DNA of 21,293 nt from Pseudoflavonifractor sp035562355 (GTDB lineage: Bacteria > Bacillota > Clostridia > Oscillospirales > Oscillospiraceae), in assembly GCA_035562355.1 (NCBI GenBank), contig DATMXU010000229.1, forward strand, positions 1-21,293. The letters are read 5' to 3'. The notes under the pieces were generated by a model, which was not told the DNA's origin, made no database searches, and saw only the letters and a program-made list of their open reading frames with translations. Positions 7,404 to 13,468 of the stretch are shown here, in pieces (position 1 is the stretch's first letter; each line of letters starts with the position of its first letter). The position numbers were made by a program, and so were the translations under genes.

Positions 7404-7853
7404 TCAATACTGGGAACATAGCGCTCGCTTAAACGCCATCTCCGGCTGTGCTTTCGTGCAGAGATCGCTGACCCGAGTACGCCTCAGAGTATCGATCATC
7501 TGACCTTGGATCAATTCAAACACGCTATGTACCGGGCATATTGGGGCAGCTCCTCTGCTGCAAAATCCATCTTTCTCCAAGCAGCGATTGATCGAGATTT
7601 CCCCCTCCATCAGCGCTACAATGTCATACAGCGTAATATCAGCAGCCTTTTTTGCCAGGCGGTATCCGCCCCCCGGGCCCTGGATAGACTCCAAAAATCC
7701 TGCCCTTTTGATTTTTCCTGCGACCTTATTAAAATAGCCATAAGTTATGCCCAATTCCTCAGCCGCTTCCGCAGCCCCCAATATCTCATTGCCCCGCTGT
7801 GCCATATGGAGAACAATTCGAATGGCATAATCTGTTGTGATCTGGAATCTCAC
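7404..7853 (-). CDS. Rrf2-family transcriptional regulator with a Cys triad
   Basis: This 149-aa regulator belongs to the Rrf2/IscR/NsrR family of dimeric winged-helix repressors. It opens with RFQITTDYAIRIVLHMA. It has a helix-turn-helix at about 24-50 (AAEAAEELGITYGYFNKVAGKI) and a wing with IQGPGGGYRLAK (57-68). Three cysteines at 91, 98 and 106, followed by PVH, lie where family members bind an iron-sulfur cluster. Spacing is CX6CX7C, slightly wider than in IscR, so cluster binding is likely but unproven. I chose the GTG at 7853: AAAGGGG lies 8 nt upstream and the product then begins at the conserved N-terminus. An in-frame ATG at 7910 would add 19 residues without family character. The surface-protein gene starts 49 nt after the stop, so the three genes may form one transcript. 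Confidence 0.9.
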   Translation of the reverse strand: MRFQITTDYAIRIVLHMAQRGNEILGAAEAAEELGITYGYFNKVAGKIKRAGFLESIQGPGGGYRLAKKAADITLYDIVALMEGEISINRCLEKDGFCSRGAAPICPVHSVFELIQGQMIDTLRRTRVSDLCTKAQPEMAFKRALCSQY

Positions 7854-7953
7854 TGTACATCCCCTTTCGGTCCCGTTTCCCGCGGCCGCATCCAAAGCTG
7901 TATACGGCATACGGGAAAAGCAAGAGGGCTCCTCCCTCCTGTGTTTTAATACA

Positions 7954-7995
7954 ATACCTCCCGGGGTAAGTATAGCATCAGGCGATGTCTATCAA
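7954..7995 (-). promoter_or_regulatory. Candidate promoter and operator of the Rrf2 gene
   Basis: On the minus strand, TTGATA (7990-7995) and TATACT (7969-7974) are separated by 15 bp, which is short for sigma-A. The -10 overlaps an imperfect 20-bp inverted repeat (7954-7973, 7 of 10 positions paired) that could be the binding site for autoregulation. Both are inferred from sequence alone. Confidence 0.35.
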
Positions 7996-8001
7996 GCCGT
8001 T

Positions 8002-8033
8002 ATGTATCAAATACACATTCTCATGTACCAAAT
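8002..8033. repeat. Direct repeats ATGTAYCAAAT spaced 21 bp
   Basis: ATGTATCAAAT (8002-8012) and ATGTACCAAAT (8023-8033) match at 10 of 11 positions and are 21 bp apart, two helical turns. The first lies within the inverted repeat TGTAT-CAA-ATACA (8003-8015). They sit just upstream of the candidate Rrf2 promoter and resemble paired regulator sites. Confidence 0.4.
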
Positions 8034-8249
8034 GTCCCCACCTCGCGGATGGATAGGGAAAGGCTGTCAAAAAACACCCAGGCTAAACATCTCGGAGGGA
8101 GGGATAGTGTGAAAGGCTGCTCCGCAGAGCGTTTCGGAGCGCAACCGAGCGGAGCGAGGCACTTAGCGCGGAGATGAACCGTCAGGGTTCCCTTTCGCGT
8201 GCAGGAAAACCACTTTTTAAACTTCTTACGGTGTTTCAAAAAGTGTAGC
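8034..8249. other. Gene-free stretch upstream of the hairpin cluster
   Basis: The interval between the Rrf2 start and the ATPase stop (7854-8359) holds no convincing gene. A 72-codon minus-strand frame exists (8021-8239, TTG start), but it has no good ribosome binding site and its peptide is not family-like. The stretch contains a 6-bp hairpin (8119-8124 with 8135-8140). It also contains AGGCTGTCAAAA at 8061-8072, which recurs with one mismatch at 8285-8296. It may be part of an interspersed intergenic element. Confidence 0.4.
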
Positions 8250-8289
8250 AGCCTGTCAAAGAGGTCCTGTAGGACTTCTTTGACAGGCT
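8250..8289. repeat. Long inverted repeat, third hairpin behind the ABC operon
   Basis: A perfect 13-bp inverted repeat (8250-8262 with 8277-8289) extends inward by further pairing between 8263-8267 and 8272-8276. The minus-strand transcript from the ABC operon would form it after the two hairpins nearer the stop. No strong T run follows. Confidence 0.75.
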
Positions 8290-8292
8290 ATC

Positions 8293-8325
8293 AAAATAGG
8301 CGCGGCCGCAGGCCGCGCCTATTTT
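8293..8325 (-). terminator. Likely terminator of the ABC transporter operon
   Basis: A perfect 15-bp inverted repeat (8293-8307 with 8311-8325) has a 3-nt loop, a very GC-rich core and AAAA/TTTT ends. It could therefore terminate on either strand. It lies 35 nt past the ATPase stop on the minus strand. Confidence 0.75.
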
Positions 8326-8328
8326 GTA

Positions 8329-8353
8329 TCTAGGGGGACAAAGTCCCCCTAGA
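8329..8353 (-). repeat. Hairpin directly after the ATPase stop codon
   Basis: A perfect 11-bp inverted repeat (8329-8339 with 8343-8353) has a 3-nt loop and begins 6 nt past the ATPase stop. It lacks a T tract, so it may protect the 3' end or assist the next hairpin rather than terminate by itself. Confidence 0.7.
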
Positions 8354-8359
8354 TGATGT

Positions 8360-9154
8360 TTATGACAGCAACAGCTTATCGTCGGCCTCCTGGCTGCCCG
8401 AGACCTTCTCGAACTGCTCCAGGAGCTTTTCCACGGTGAGCTTTTTCTTCTCCTCACCCGCGATGTCGATGACCACCCGGCCCTCGTACATCATGATGAG
8501 GCGGTTGCCGTGGGCGATGGCGTCGCGCATGTTGTGGGTGATCATCAACGTGGTGAGCCGGTCCCGGCTGATAATGCGCTCGGTGGTGTCCAGCACGGTG
8601 GCCGCCGTCTTGGGGTCCAAGGCGGCGGTGTGCTCGTCCAGGAGGAGGAGCTTGGGCTTTTGCAGGGTGGCCATGAGGAGGGTGAGCGCCTGCCGCTGGC
8701 CGCCAGAGAGGAGCCCCACCTTGGAGGTGAGCCGGTCCTCCAGCCCCAGTCCGAGCTCGGCCAGGAGGGCCTTGTACCGCTCCCGCTCCTTGGGGGTAAT
8801 GCCCCATCTGAGGCCCCGGCTCTGCCCCCGGCGGAGGGCCAGGGCCAGATTCTCCTCAATGCCCATGCTGGCGGCGGTGCCCATCATGGGGTCCTGAAAG
8901 ACCCGGCCGATGAACTTGGCCCGCCTATGCTCGGGCAGGCGGGTCACGTCCAGCCCGTCGATGATGATGGAGCCCTGGTTGGCCGGATAGACCCCGGCCA
9001 CGATGTTGAGCATGGTGCTCTTGCCCGCGCCGTTGCCGCCGATGACAGTGGCAAAGTCCCCGTCGGCCAAGGTCAGGCTCAGGCCGTTCAGGGCCACCTT
9101 CTCATTGACGGTGCCTGCGTTGAAGGTCTTGGAAACGCTCTTGATCTCAAGCAT
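8360..9154 (-). CDS. ABC transporter ATPase (TrpXYZ/COG1101 type)
   Basis: This 264-aa ATPase energises the importer formed with the two genes before it. It shows Walker A GGNGAGKST (39-47), the signature LSGGQRQAL, Walker B LLLLDEHTAALDP and a switch histidine in MITHN. It belongs to the ATPase group paired with LivH-like permeases and COG2984 lipoproteins. In streptococci such a trio is called TrpXYZ and linked to tryptophan uptake, but substrates in other lineages are mostly unproven. Its ATG overlaps the permease stop by 8 nt, indicating translational coupling. It is the last gene of the operon, and three hairpins follow. All ATPase motifs are intact. Confidence 0.93.
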   Translation of the reverse strand: MLEIKSVSKTFNAGTVNEKVALNGLSLTLADGDFATVIGGNGAGKSTMLNIVAGVYPANQGSIIIDGLDVTRLPEHRRAKFIGRVFQDPMMGTAASMGIEENLALALRRGQSRGLRWGITPKERERYKALLAELGLGLEDRLTSKVGLLSGGQRQALTLLMATLQKPKLLLLDEHTAALDPKTAATVLDTTERIISRDRLTTLMITHNMRDAIAHGNRLIMMYEGRVVIDIAGEEKKKLTVEKLLEQFEKVSGSQEADDKLLLS

Positions 9155-10097
9155 GGATGCCGCCCCCTTTCTTTAGGGCCTTGGAGAAGTATCTGCCCTT
9201 CCAGTAGGGGAGGGATAGGAACAATGCCACCACCAAGGCGGAGAGGAGCTTGAGATAGTTGGGGTTAAGGCCCGCCGAGAGGACGGCCTGGATGACGATA
9301 TAGTAGATCACCGCGCCGATGGCGACGGCCAGCAGCTTGAGGCCGAAGTTGCGAAACAGCCGCCCGAACAGCACCTCGCCGATGATGACCGCGGCCAGAC
9401 CGATAACGATGGCGCCCCGGCCCATATTGATCTCCGCGTTGCTCTGGTACTGGACGAGAAGGCCCCCGGACAGGGCGACCAGCCCGTTGGAGAGGATCAG
9501 GCCCAGCACCTTGTTGAGGTCGGTGTTGATGCCCTGGGCCCGGCTCATGTTGGGGTTTGCCCCCGTGGCCCGCAGGGAGGAGCCCAGCTCGGTGCCGAAG
9601 AACCAGTAGAGCAGGGCGATGATGAGGGCGATGAAGAGGCACACCACCAAAATGGGGTGGCGGTAAAAGGGCTGCCGCCCGGCCGTCACGTCGCCCAGAA
9701 ACCGCATGGAGATGAGGAGCTTATCGAGTTTCTCCGGGTTGGTGACGTTGATGGCGATAGTGGACTTCATGCCCATCACGGCCAGATTTACCGACCACAG
9801 TCCCAGCTGGGTCAGAATACCGGAGAGGATGGCGGGGATGCCGCAGAAGGTGTGCAGCACCCCGGTGACCAGTCCCGCCAGCATCCCCGCCAGTATGGCG
9901 CACAGGAGAGCCAGCCACACGTTGACGCCCGCTGCGATGAGCACGGCGCACACCGCGCCACCCGTGCAGAAGGAGCCATCCACCGTCAGGTCGGCGATGT
10001 CCAGAATTTTATAGGTAAGGTACACGCCGATGGCCATAATGCCCCAGATCAGTCCTTGGGCCACGGCTCCCGGCAGGGCGTTGAGAAATGCCAGCAT
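9147..10097 (-). CDS. ABC transporter permease (LivH-like, BPD_transp_2 family)
   Basis: This 316-aa membrane protein is the permease of the importer. It has about eight to nine hydrophobic segments and the fold signature of branched-chain amino-acid type permeases (PF02653). These include GIMAIGVYLTYKILDIADLTVDGSF near the N-terminus and the cytoplasmic loop GANPNMSRAQGIN that contacts the ATPase. The ATG at 10097 is preceded by AGGAGG 8 nt upstream. A TTG at 10133 in the same frame would place that ribosome binding site inside the gene and was rejected. The Shine-Dalgarno is part of a self-complementary sequence. A gap of about 175 nt with a strong hairpin separates it from the lipoprotein gene. 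A single permease gene implies a homodimer. Confidence 0.93.
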   Translation of the reverse strand: MLAFLNALPGAVAQGLIWGIMAIGVYLTYKILDIADLTVDGSFCTGGAVCAVLIAAGVNVWLALLCAILAGMLAGLVTGVLHTFCGIPAILSGILTQLGLWSVNLAVMGMKSTIAINVTNPEKLDKLLISMRFLGDVTAGRQPFYRHPILVVCLFIALIIALLYWFFGTELGSSLRATGANPNMSRAQGINTDLNKVLGLILSNGLVALSGGLLVQYQSNAEINMGRGAIVIGLAAVIIGEVLFGRLFRNFGLKLLAVAIGAVIYYIVIQAVLSAGLNPNYLKLLSALVVALFLSLPYWKGRYFSKALKKGGGIHA

Positions 10098-10111
10098 AGG
10101 AGGTTCCTCCT
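10098..10111 (-). promoter_or_regulatory. Self-complementary Shine-Dalgarno of the permease gene
   Basis: On the minus strand the bases before the ATG read AGGAGGAACCTCCT. AGGAG can pair with CTCCT across a 4-nt GAAC loop, or the sequence can pair intermolecularly. The hairpin would cover the ribosome binding site directly next to the start codon and may lower or switch permease translation. Confidence 0.5.
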
Positions 10112-10222
10112 CAAAAATCAGTAAGTACAACAATGTGACAAAAAAGATGTATCTATCATTTTAAAACAAAACCGGTCCGGCTGCAATCAGAAATTATGGC
10201 CGGCGGCCGCTGGAACGTCACG

Positions 10223-10250
10223 CAGCGGGAGAGGGTGTCCTCTCCCGCTG
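10223..10250 (-). terminator. Intercistronic hairpin between lipoprotein and permease genes
   Basis: A perfect 12-bp GC-rich inverted repeat (10223-10234 with 10239-10250) with a 4-nt loop lies 22 nt past the lipoprotein stop. No T run follows on the minus strand, so partial termination or 3' protection of the lipoprotein mRNA is more likely than full termination. Confidence 0.6.
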
Positions 10251-10272
10251 TCGTGTCAGGCCGCCTTGAAAC

Positions 10273-11232
10273 TCAGCCGATGGGCTCATACCCGTCGGGG
10301 GGCGTGAGACCCAGGGCGGCGCAGATGTCGGCATTGTACTTCTTGGTGAACTGGGGTGCGTACTCGATGGGCATCTCGGCAACCTTGCTCTCGCCCTTGA
10401 GAATCTTGATGGCCATCTTGCCGGTGGCCACGCCCAGGTCGTAGTAGCTGATGGACAGGGTGGCCACGCCGCAGCCCGCGGCGATGCCCTCCTCACCGGC
10501 GATGACCGGGATCTTGTTGCTCTGGCAGATGTTGTCGATGACGCCGGTGTTGTTGGCGGCGGTGTTGTCGGTGGGGATGTAGATCACATCGCTGCCCGCG
10601 CAGGCGGTCTGGAGGACGGCGGAGAGGTCGTTGGTGTCTGAGAAGGGATAGAGGGTGCCCGTGATGCCCAGCTTTTCCAGCTCGGCCTTCACGGTATCCA
10701 CCTGGTACTGGCTGTTGGGCTCGGCCGAGCAGTAGAAGAGGCCCACGCTCTTGGCGTCGGGGAACCACTCCTTGATCATGGCGGCCTGCTGGTCCAGCGG
10801 AGCCAGGTCCGAGGTACCCGACACATTGGTGCCCACGGTGCCTGAGAAGTTCTCGATGCCCAGGGCTACGCCGTACTCGGTGATGGAGGTGCCCAGAATC
10901 GGGATGGTGCTGGTAGCGGCAGCGGCGGTCTGGAGGCTGGCGGTGGCGTTGGCCAGGATCAGGTCCACCTTGGCAGCCACCAGCTGGTTGGCAATGGTGC
11001 CGGCGGTGTTGGATTCACCCGCGGCGTCGTGCTCGTCGAACTTTACCTTGTCGCCGAACTCGGCGGTCAGGGTGTCCTTAAAGCCCTGGGTGGCGGCGTC
11101 CAGCGCCGGGTGGACGGCGAGCTGGGAGATGCCAATGTTGTAGAGCTTGTTCCCGCCGCCGGAGCAGGCGGCCAGGGAGAGCGCCATGACGCCGGCCAGA
11201 GCCAGCGCCGTCAGTCTGGACAGTTTCTTCAT
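10273..11232 (-). CDS. ABC transporter substrate-binding lipoprotein (PF04392/COG2984, TrpX type)
   Basis: This 319-aa extracytoplasmic lipoprotein captures the substrate for the importer. A basic N-terminus and hydrophobic stretch end in the lipobox LSLAAC, with the lipidated cysteine at residue 23. A Ser/Gly spacer follows. The body has the periplasmic-binding-protein type 1 fold of the COG2984 family: IGISQLAVHPALDAATQGFKD, then LILANATASLQTAAAAT, then DVIYIPTDNTAANN, and a GEEGIAAGCGVATLSISYYDLG block. Homologues include streptococcal TrpX; tryptophan/tyrosine or another amino acid is a reasonable guess but not shown here. The ATG at 11232 has GGAGGG 8 nt upstream. An upstream TTG at 11247 would consume the ribosome binding site. 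It is the first gene of the operon. Confidence 0.93.
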   Translation of the reverse strand: MKKLSRLTALALAGVMALSLAACSGGGNKLYNIGISQLAVHPALDAATQGFKDTLTAEFGDKVKFDEHDAAGESNTAGTIANQLVAAKVDLILANATASLQTAAAATSTIPILGTSITEYGVALGIENFSGTVGTNVSGTSDLAPLDQQAAMIKEWFPDAKSVGLFYCSAEPNSQYQVDTVKAELEKLGITGTLYPFSDTNDLSAVLQTACAGSDVIYIPTDNTAANNTGVIDNICQSNKIPVIAGEEGIAAGCGVATLSISYYDLGVATGKMAIKILKGESKVAEMPIEYAPQFTKKYNADICAALGLTPPDGYEPIG

Positions 11233-11262
11233 TTCAAATCCCTCCAAATTTCCCGTTGGGTA

Positions 11263-11286
11263 CTTTAGCGCTTTTAGGTGCTAAAG
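11263..11286 (-). promoter_or_regulatory. Operator-like inverted repeat in the ABC operon leader
   Basis: CTTTAGC (11263-11269) and GCTAAAG (11280-11286) form a perfect 7-bp inverted repeat 14 bp downstream of the -10 element, so it lies in the transcribed leader. A second, imperfect palindrome (11329-11343, CCC-TAAA-GT-TTT-GGG type) sits immediately upstream of the -35. Together they bracket the promoter. Confidence 0.45.
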
Positions 11287-11299
11287 AAATATTGCACTC

Positions 11300-11328
11300 A
11301 TTATACTGGCCCGCCTCCCAAATGTCAA
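11300..11328 (-). promoter_or_regulatory. Consensus sigma-A promoter of the ABC transporter operon
   Basis: On the minus strand, TTGACA (11323-11328) and TATAAT (11300-11305) are separated by exactly 17 bp. All twelve consensus bases match. It would give a leader of about 60 nt before the lipoprotein start. Confidence 0.9.
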
Positions 11329-11361
11329 CCCTAAAGTTTTGGGAAGAGACGCATTTTCATG

Positions 11362-11390
11362 GACTTTTTGAGCTGACTGTGGTATCATGT
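11362..11390 (+). promoter_or_regulatory. Possible promoter for the tagA-type operon
   Basis: TGGACT and TATCAT lie 17 bp apart in the region between the divergent ABC and glycosyltransferase operons. They match the sigma-A consensus at 4 and 5 of 6 positions. This is the best candidate I can see, but it is weak, and the coordinates are approximate. Confidence 0.3.
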
Positions 11391-11445
11391 TCTATCATAT
11401 TAAACTGGAAATCCATGTGCCTTTTCAGGAACGGAGGAGACATCC

Positions 11446-12168
11446 TTGAGGATAGACGTACTGGGCGTGGGGGTGGACAGCCTGACGGGCGGAGAGGCGG
11501 TCGCCCGGGCGGCTGAGCTGGCGGCGGGGGACAAGTTCTCCTACGCCGTGACCCCCAACCCTGAATTTATTTTGCTGGCGAAGAAGAACGCGGCCTTCCG
11601 CGCCGCTCTCAATGCGGCCGACCTGGTGGTGGCCGATGGCATCGGCGTGGTGAAGGCCGCAAAGATCCTGGGCCGACCGCTGAAGGCCAAGGTGCCCGGC
11701 ATCGACCTGGCCGAGGGCCTGTGCGGCGCGCTCGCCAAGTCGGGGGGGAGACTCTTCCTCCTGGGGGCCAAGCCCGGCGTGGCCCAGGCGGCGAGGGAGA
11801 AACTGAGAGAAAAATACCCCGGGCTCACGATTTGCGGCGTCCATGACGGGTACTTCAAGGAGGATGGCCCGGTGATAGAGGAGATACGCGCCTCGGCAGC
11901 CGACGTGGTCTTTGTCTGCCTGGGCGCGCCCAGGCAGGAGCTGTGGATGGCCCAGCACGGGCCCGAGACCGGGGCAAGGCTGATGCTGGGCCTGGGCGGG
12001 AGCTTGGACGTCTTCGCCGGGACGGTGGAGCGTGCCCCGGAGGGCTGGCAGAGGCTGGGACTGGAATGGCTCCATCGTCTGCTCAAAGAGCCCAGGCGGA
12101 TTGGGCGCATGGCGAAACTGCCGCTGGTGCTGGTGGACGCGGCGGCCTGCCGCCTTCGGGGAAAGTAG
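11446..12168 (+). CDS. WecG/TagA/CpsF family glycosyltransferase
   Basis: Enzymes of this family transfer a sugar, N-acetylmannosamine in the TagA and WecG examples, to a lipid-linked N-acetylglucosamine at the cytoplasmic membrane face. This occurs early in wall teichoic acid or related glycopolymer synthesis. The 240-aa product carries the family blocks VTPNPEFILLA (35-45), VADGIGVV with the likely catalytic Asp64 (62-69), KVPGIDLAE (82-90), CLGAPRQELW (158-167) and GLGGSLDVFAGTVERAP (182-198). The start is a TTG, with GGAGGAG about 7 nt upstream; no in-frame ATG fits the conserved N-terminus. Length is normal. It stands first in a plus-strand run with tmk, a DJ-1 protein and folate cyclo-ligase, with 55 nt before tmk. 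No other teichoic acid gene is in the window, so the polymer is unknown. Confidence 0.93.
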   Translation: MRIDVLGVGVDSLTGGEAVARAAELAAGDKFSYAVTPNPEFILLAKKNAAFRAALNAADLVVADGIGVVKAAKILGRPLKAKVPGIDLAEGLCGALAKSGGRLFLLGAKPGVAQAAREKLREKYPGLTICGVHDGYFKEDGPVIEEIRASAADVVFVCLGAPRQELWMAQHGPETGARLMLGLGGSLDVFAGTVERAPEGWQRLGLEWLHRLLKEPRRIGRMAKLPLVLVDAAACRLRGK

Positions 12169-12223
12169 GGTGGGGGCTTGCCCCCGCCGAGAGACAATCC
12201 TTATTCCATGGAGGAGGCATGTT

Positions 12224-12904
12224 ATGCCCGGGAAATTGATCGTGTTCGAGGGCACCGACGGGTCGGGCAAGTCCACCCAGTTCGCCCTGCTGTGCAAGCG
12301 GCTGGAGGAGGAGGGAAGACCCTTTGAGAAGCTGGTGTTCCCCCAGTATGACCAGCCCTCCTCTGCCCTATTGAAAATGTATCTGGGGGGCGAGTTCGGC
12401 GCCCATCCGGACGATGTGAACGCCTACGCCGCTTCCACCTTCTATGCCGTGGACCGCTATGCCGCGTGGAAGAAGGTCTGGGGCGAGTACTATAAAAAGG
12501 GCGGACTGGTCCTCTCGGACCGCTACACCACCTCCAACGCCGTCCACCAGACCTGCAAGCTGCCGGAGGAGGAGTGGGAGGGGTTCCTCCGCTGGCTCTT
12601 CGACTTCGAGTGCGGCAAGCTGGGCCTGCCGGTACCCGACCTTGTCCTCTACCTGGACATGCCCACGGAGAAGGCGGTGGAGATGCTCCGGGCCCGGGAG
12701 AGCGCTACCCACACCAAGGGGGATATCCACGAGGTGGATACCGGGTATCTGGCCAAGTGCCGCCGCACCGCCCACCGGGCGGCGCAGCTCTATGGCTGGA
12801 CGGTGGTACCCTGCGTGGACGGCGCGGGAGATGTGAGGAGCATCGAGGAGATCCACGGGGAGGTCTGGCGTCTCGCCAGCGCCGCGTTGAAAAAAGAAGA
12901 TTGA
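12224..12904 (+). CDS. tmk: Thymidylate kinase (dTMP kinase)
   Basis: This cytoplasmic enzyme phosphorylates dTMP to dTDP with ATP, an essential step in dTTP synthesis. The 226-aa product begins with the strand-plus-P-loop IVFEGTDGSGKST (loop 10-18). It has FPQYDQPSS, where dTMP-binding residues lie, then DRYTTSN (99-105), the family DR(Y/H) motif, and LYLDMP (142-147). The ATG at 12224 follows GGAGGAGG by 6 nt. An out-of-frame ATG at 12219 and an upstream in-frame extension to 12032 that overlaps the previous gene were rejected. It is slightly longer than the common 205-215 aa. The next gene starts 15 nt after the stop, so they are probably co-transcribed. Confidence 0.92.
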   Translation: MPGKLIVFEGTDGSGKSTQFALLCKRLEEEGRPFEKLVFPQYDQPSSALLKMYLGGEFGAHPDDVNAYAASTFYAVDRYAAWKKVWGEYYKKGGLVLSDRYTTSNAVHQTCKLPEEEWEGFLRWLFDFECGKLGLPVPDLVLYLDMPTEKAVEMLRARESATHTKGDIHEVDTGYLAKCRRTAHRAAQLYGWTVVPCVDGAGDVRSIEEIHGEVWRLASAALKKED

Positions 12905-12919
12905 CGGAGGGGACAGGCT

Positions 12920-13468
12920 ATGGTCTATATCTTGCTTGGAGAGGGCTTTGAGGAGAGCGAGGCCCTGGTGCCCGCGGACCTGCTGCGCCGTGCCGGGGCC
13001 GAGGTCGCCCTGGTTGGGCTGGAGGAGTTGGAGGTGACCGGCGGGCACGGCATCACCGTGAGGGCCGACATCACGCTGGACCAGGTGGTGGAGGAGGGGA
13101 TGGAGATGCTTGTCCTCCCCGGCGGGATGGGGGGCGTGGAGTCCATCCAGCTCAACCTCTTCGCCCTGGCCCTCATCCAGCGGGCCTACGACCTGGGCTG
13201 CTGGATCGGCGCCATCTGCGCCGCGCCCACCATTCTGGCCCGCGTTGGTTTCCTGGACCGGCGCAAGGCGGTGTGTTACCCCGGCATGGAGGAGGAGATG
13301 GGCTCCGCCGTGGTGCAGCTGGGGGAGAGCGTGGTGGTCGATGGGCGCATCATCACCGCCGAGGCGGCGGGCTCGGCCTTTGAGTTCGGTCTGCGGCTGG
13401 TGGAGGCCGTCAAGGGCAAAGGCACCGCGCAGAAGGTGAAAACCGCCGTTCATTTCCGCCATGGATGA
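12920..13468 (+). CDS. DJ-1/PfpI family protein (YajL-like)
   Basis: This 182-aa protein belongs to the DJ-1/ThiJ/PfpI superfamily. The closest pattern is the DJ-1/YajL branch, to which glyoxalase, deglycase or chaperone-like activities have been attributed and where several claims are disputed. The nucleophile-elbow cysteine is Cys100 in GAICAAPTILA, and the partner glutamate is probably Glu14 in GEGFEESEALVP. ITAEAAGSAFEFGLRLVE matches the C-terminal family block. Length is typical. The ATG has GGAGGGG 8 nt upstream. The stop overlaps the start of the cyclo-ligase gene by 8 nt, so the two are translationally coupled. Both key residues are present, so an enzymatic role is possible. Confidence 0.92.
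   Translation: MVYILLGEGFEESEALVPADLLRRAGAEVALVGLEELEVTGGHGITVRADITLDQVVEEGMEMLVLPGGMGGVESIQLNLFALALIQRAYDLGCWIGAICAAPTILARVGFLDRRKAVCYPGMEEEMGSAVVQLGESVVVDGRIITAEAAGSAFEFGLRLVEAVKGKGTAQKVKTAVHFRHG

Noticed and set aside
7854..7910. Longer Rrf2 start at the ATG at 7910
   Set aside because: The Shine-Dalgarno-like sequence is about 19 nt away. The conserved Rrf2 N-terminus begins at the GTG at 7853, which has well-spaced AAAGGGG.
8021..8239. A 72-codon minus-strand frame in the intergenic region
   Set aside because: It has a TTG start, no ribosome binding site and a basic, non-family-like peptide, and it overlaps inverted repeats. It more likely reflects a non-coding element.
11233..11445. 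T-box leader for the TrpXYZ-type operon
   Set aside because: The leader is only about 60 nt and has no T-box sequence or terminator/antiterminator pair.
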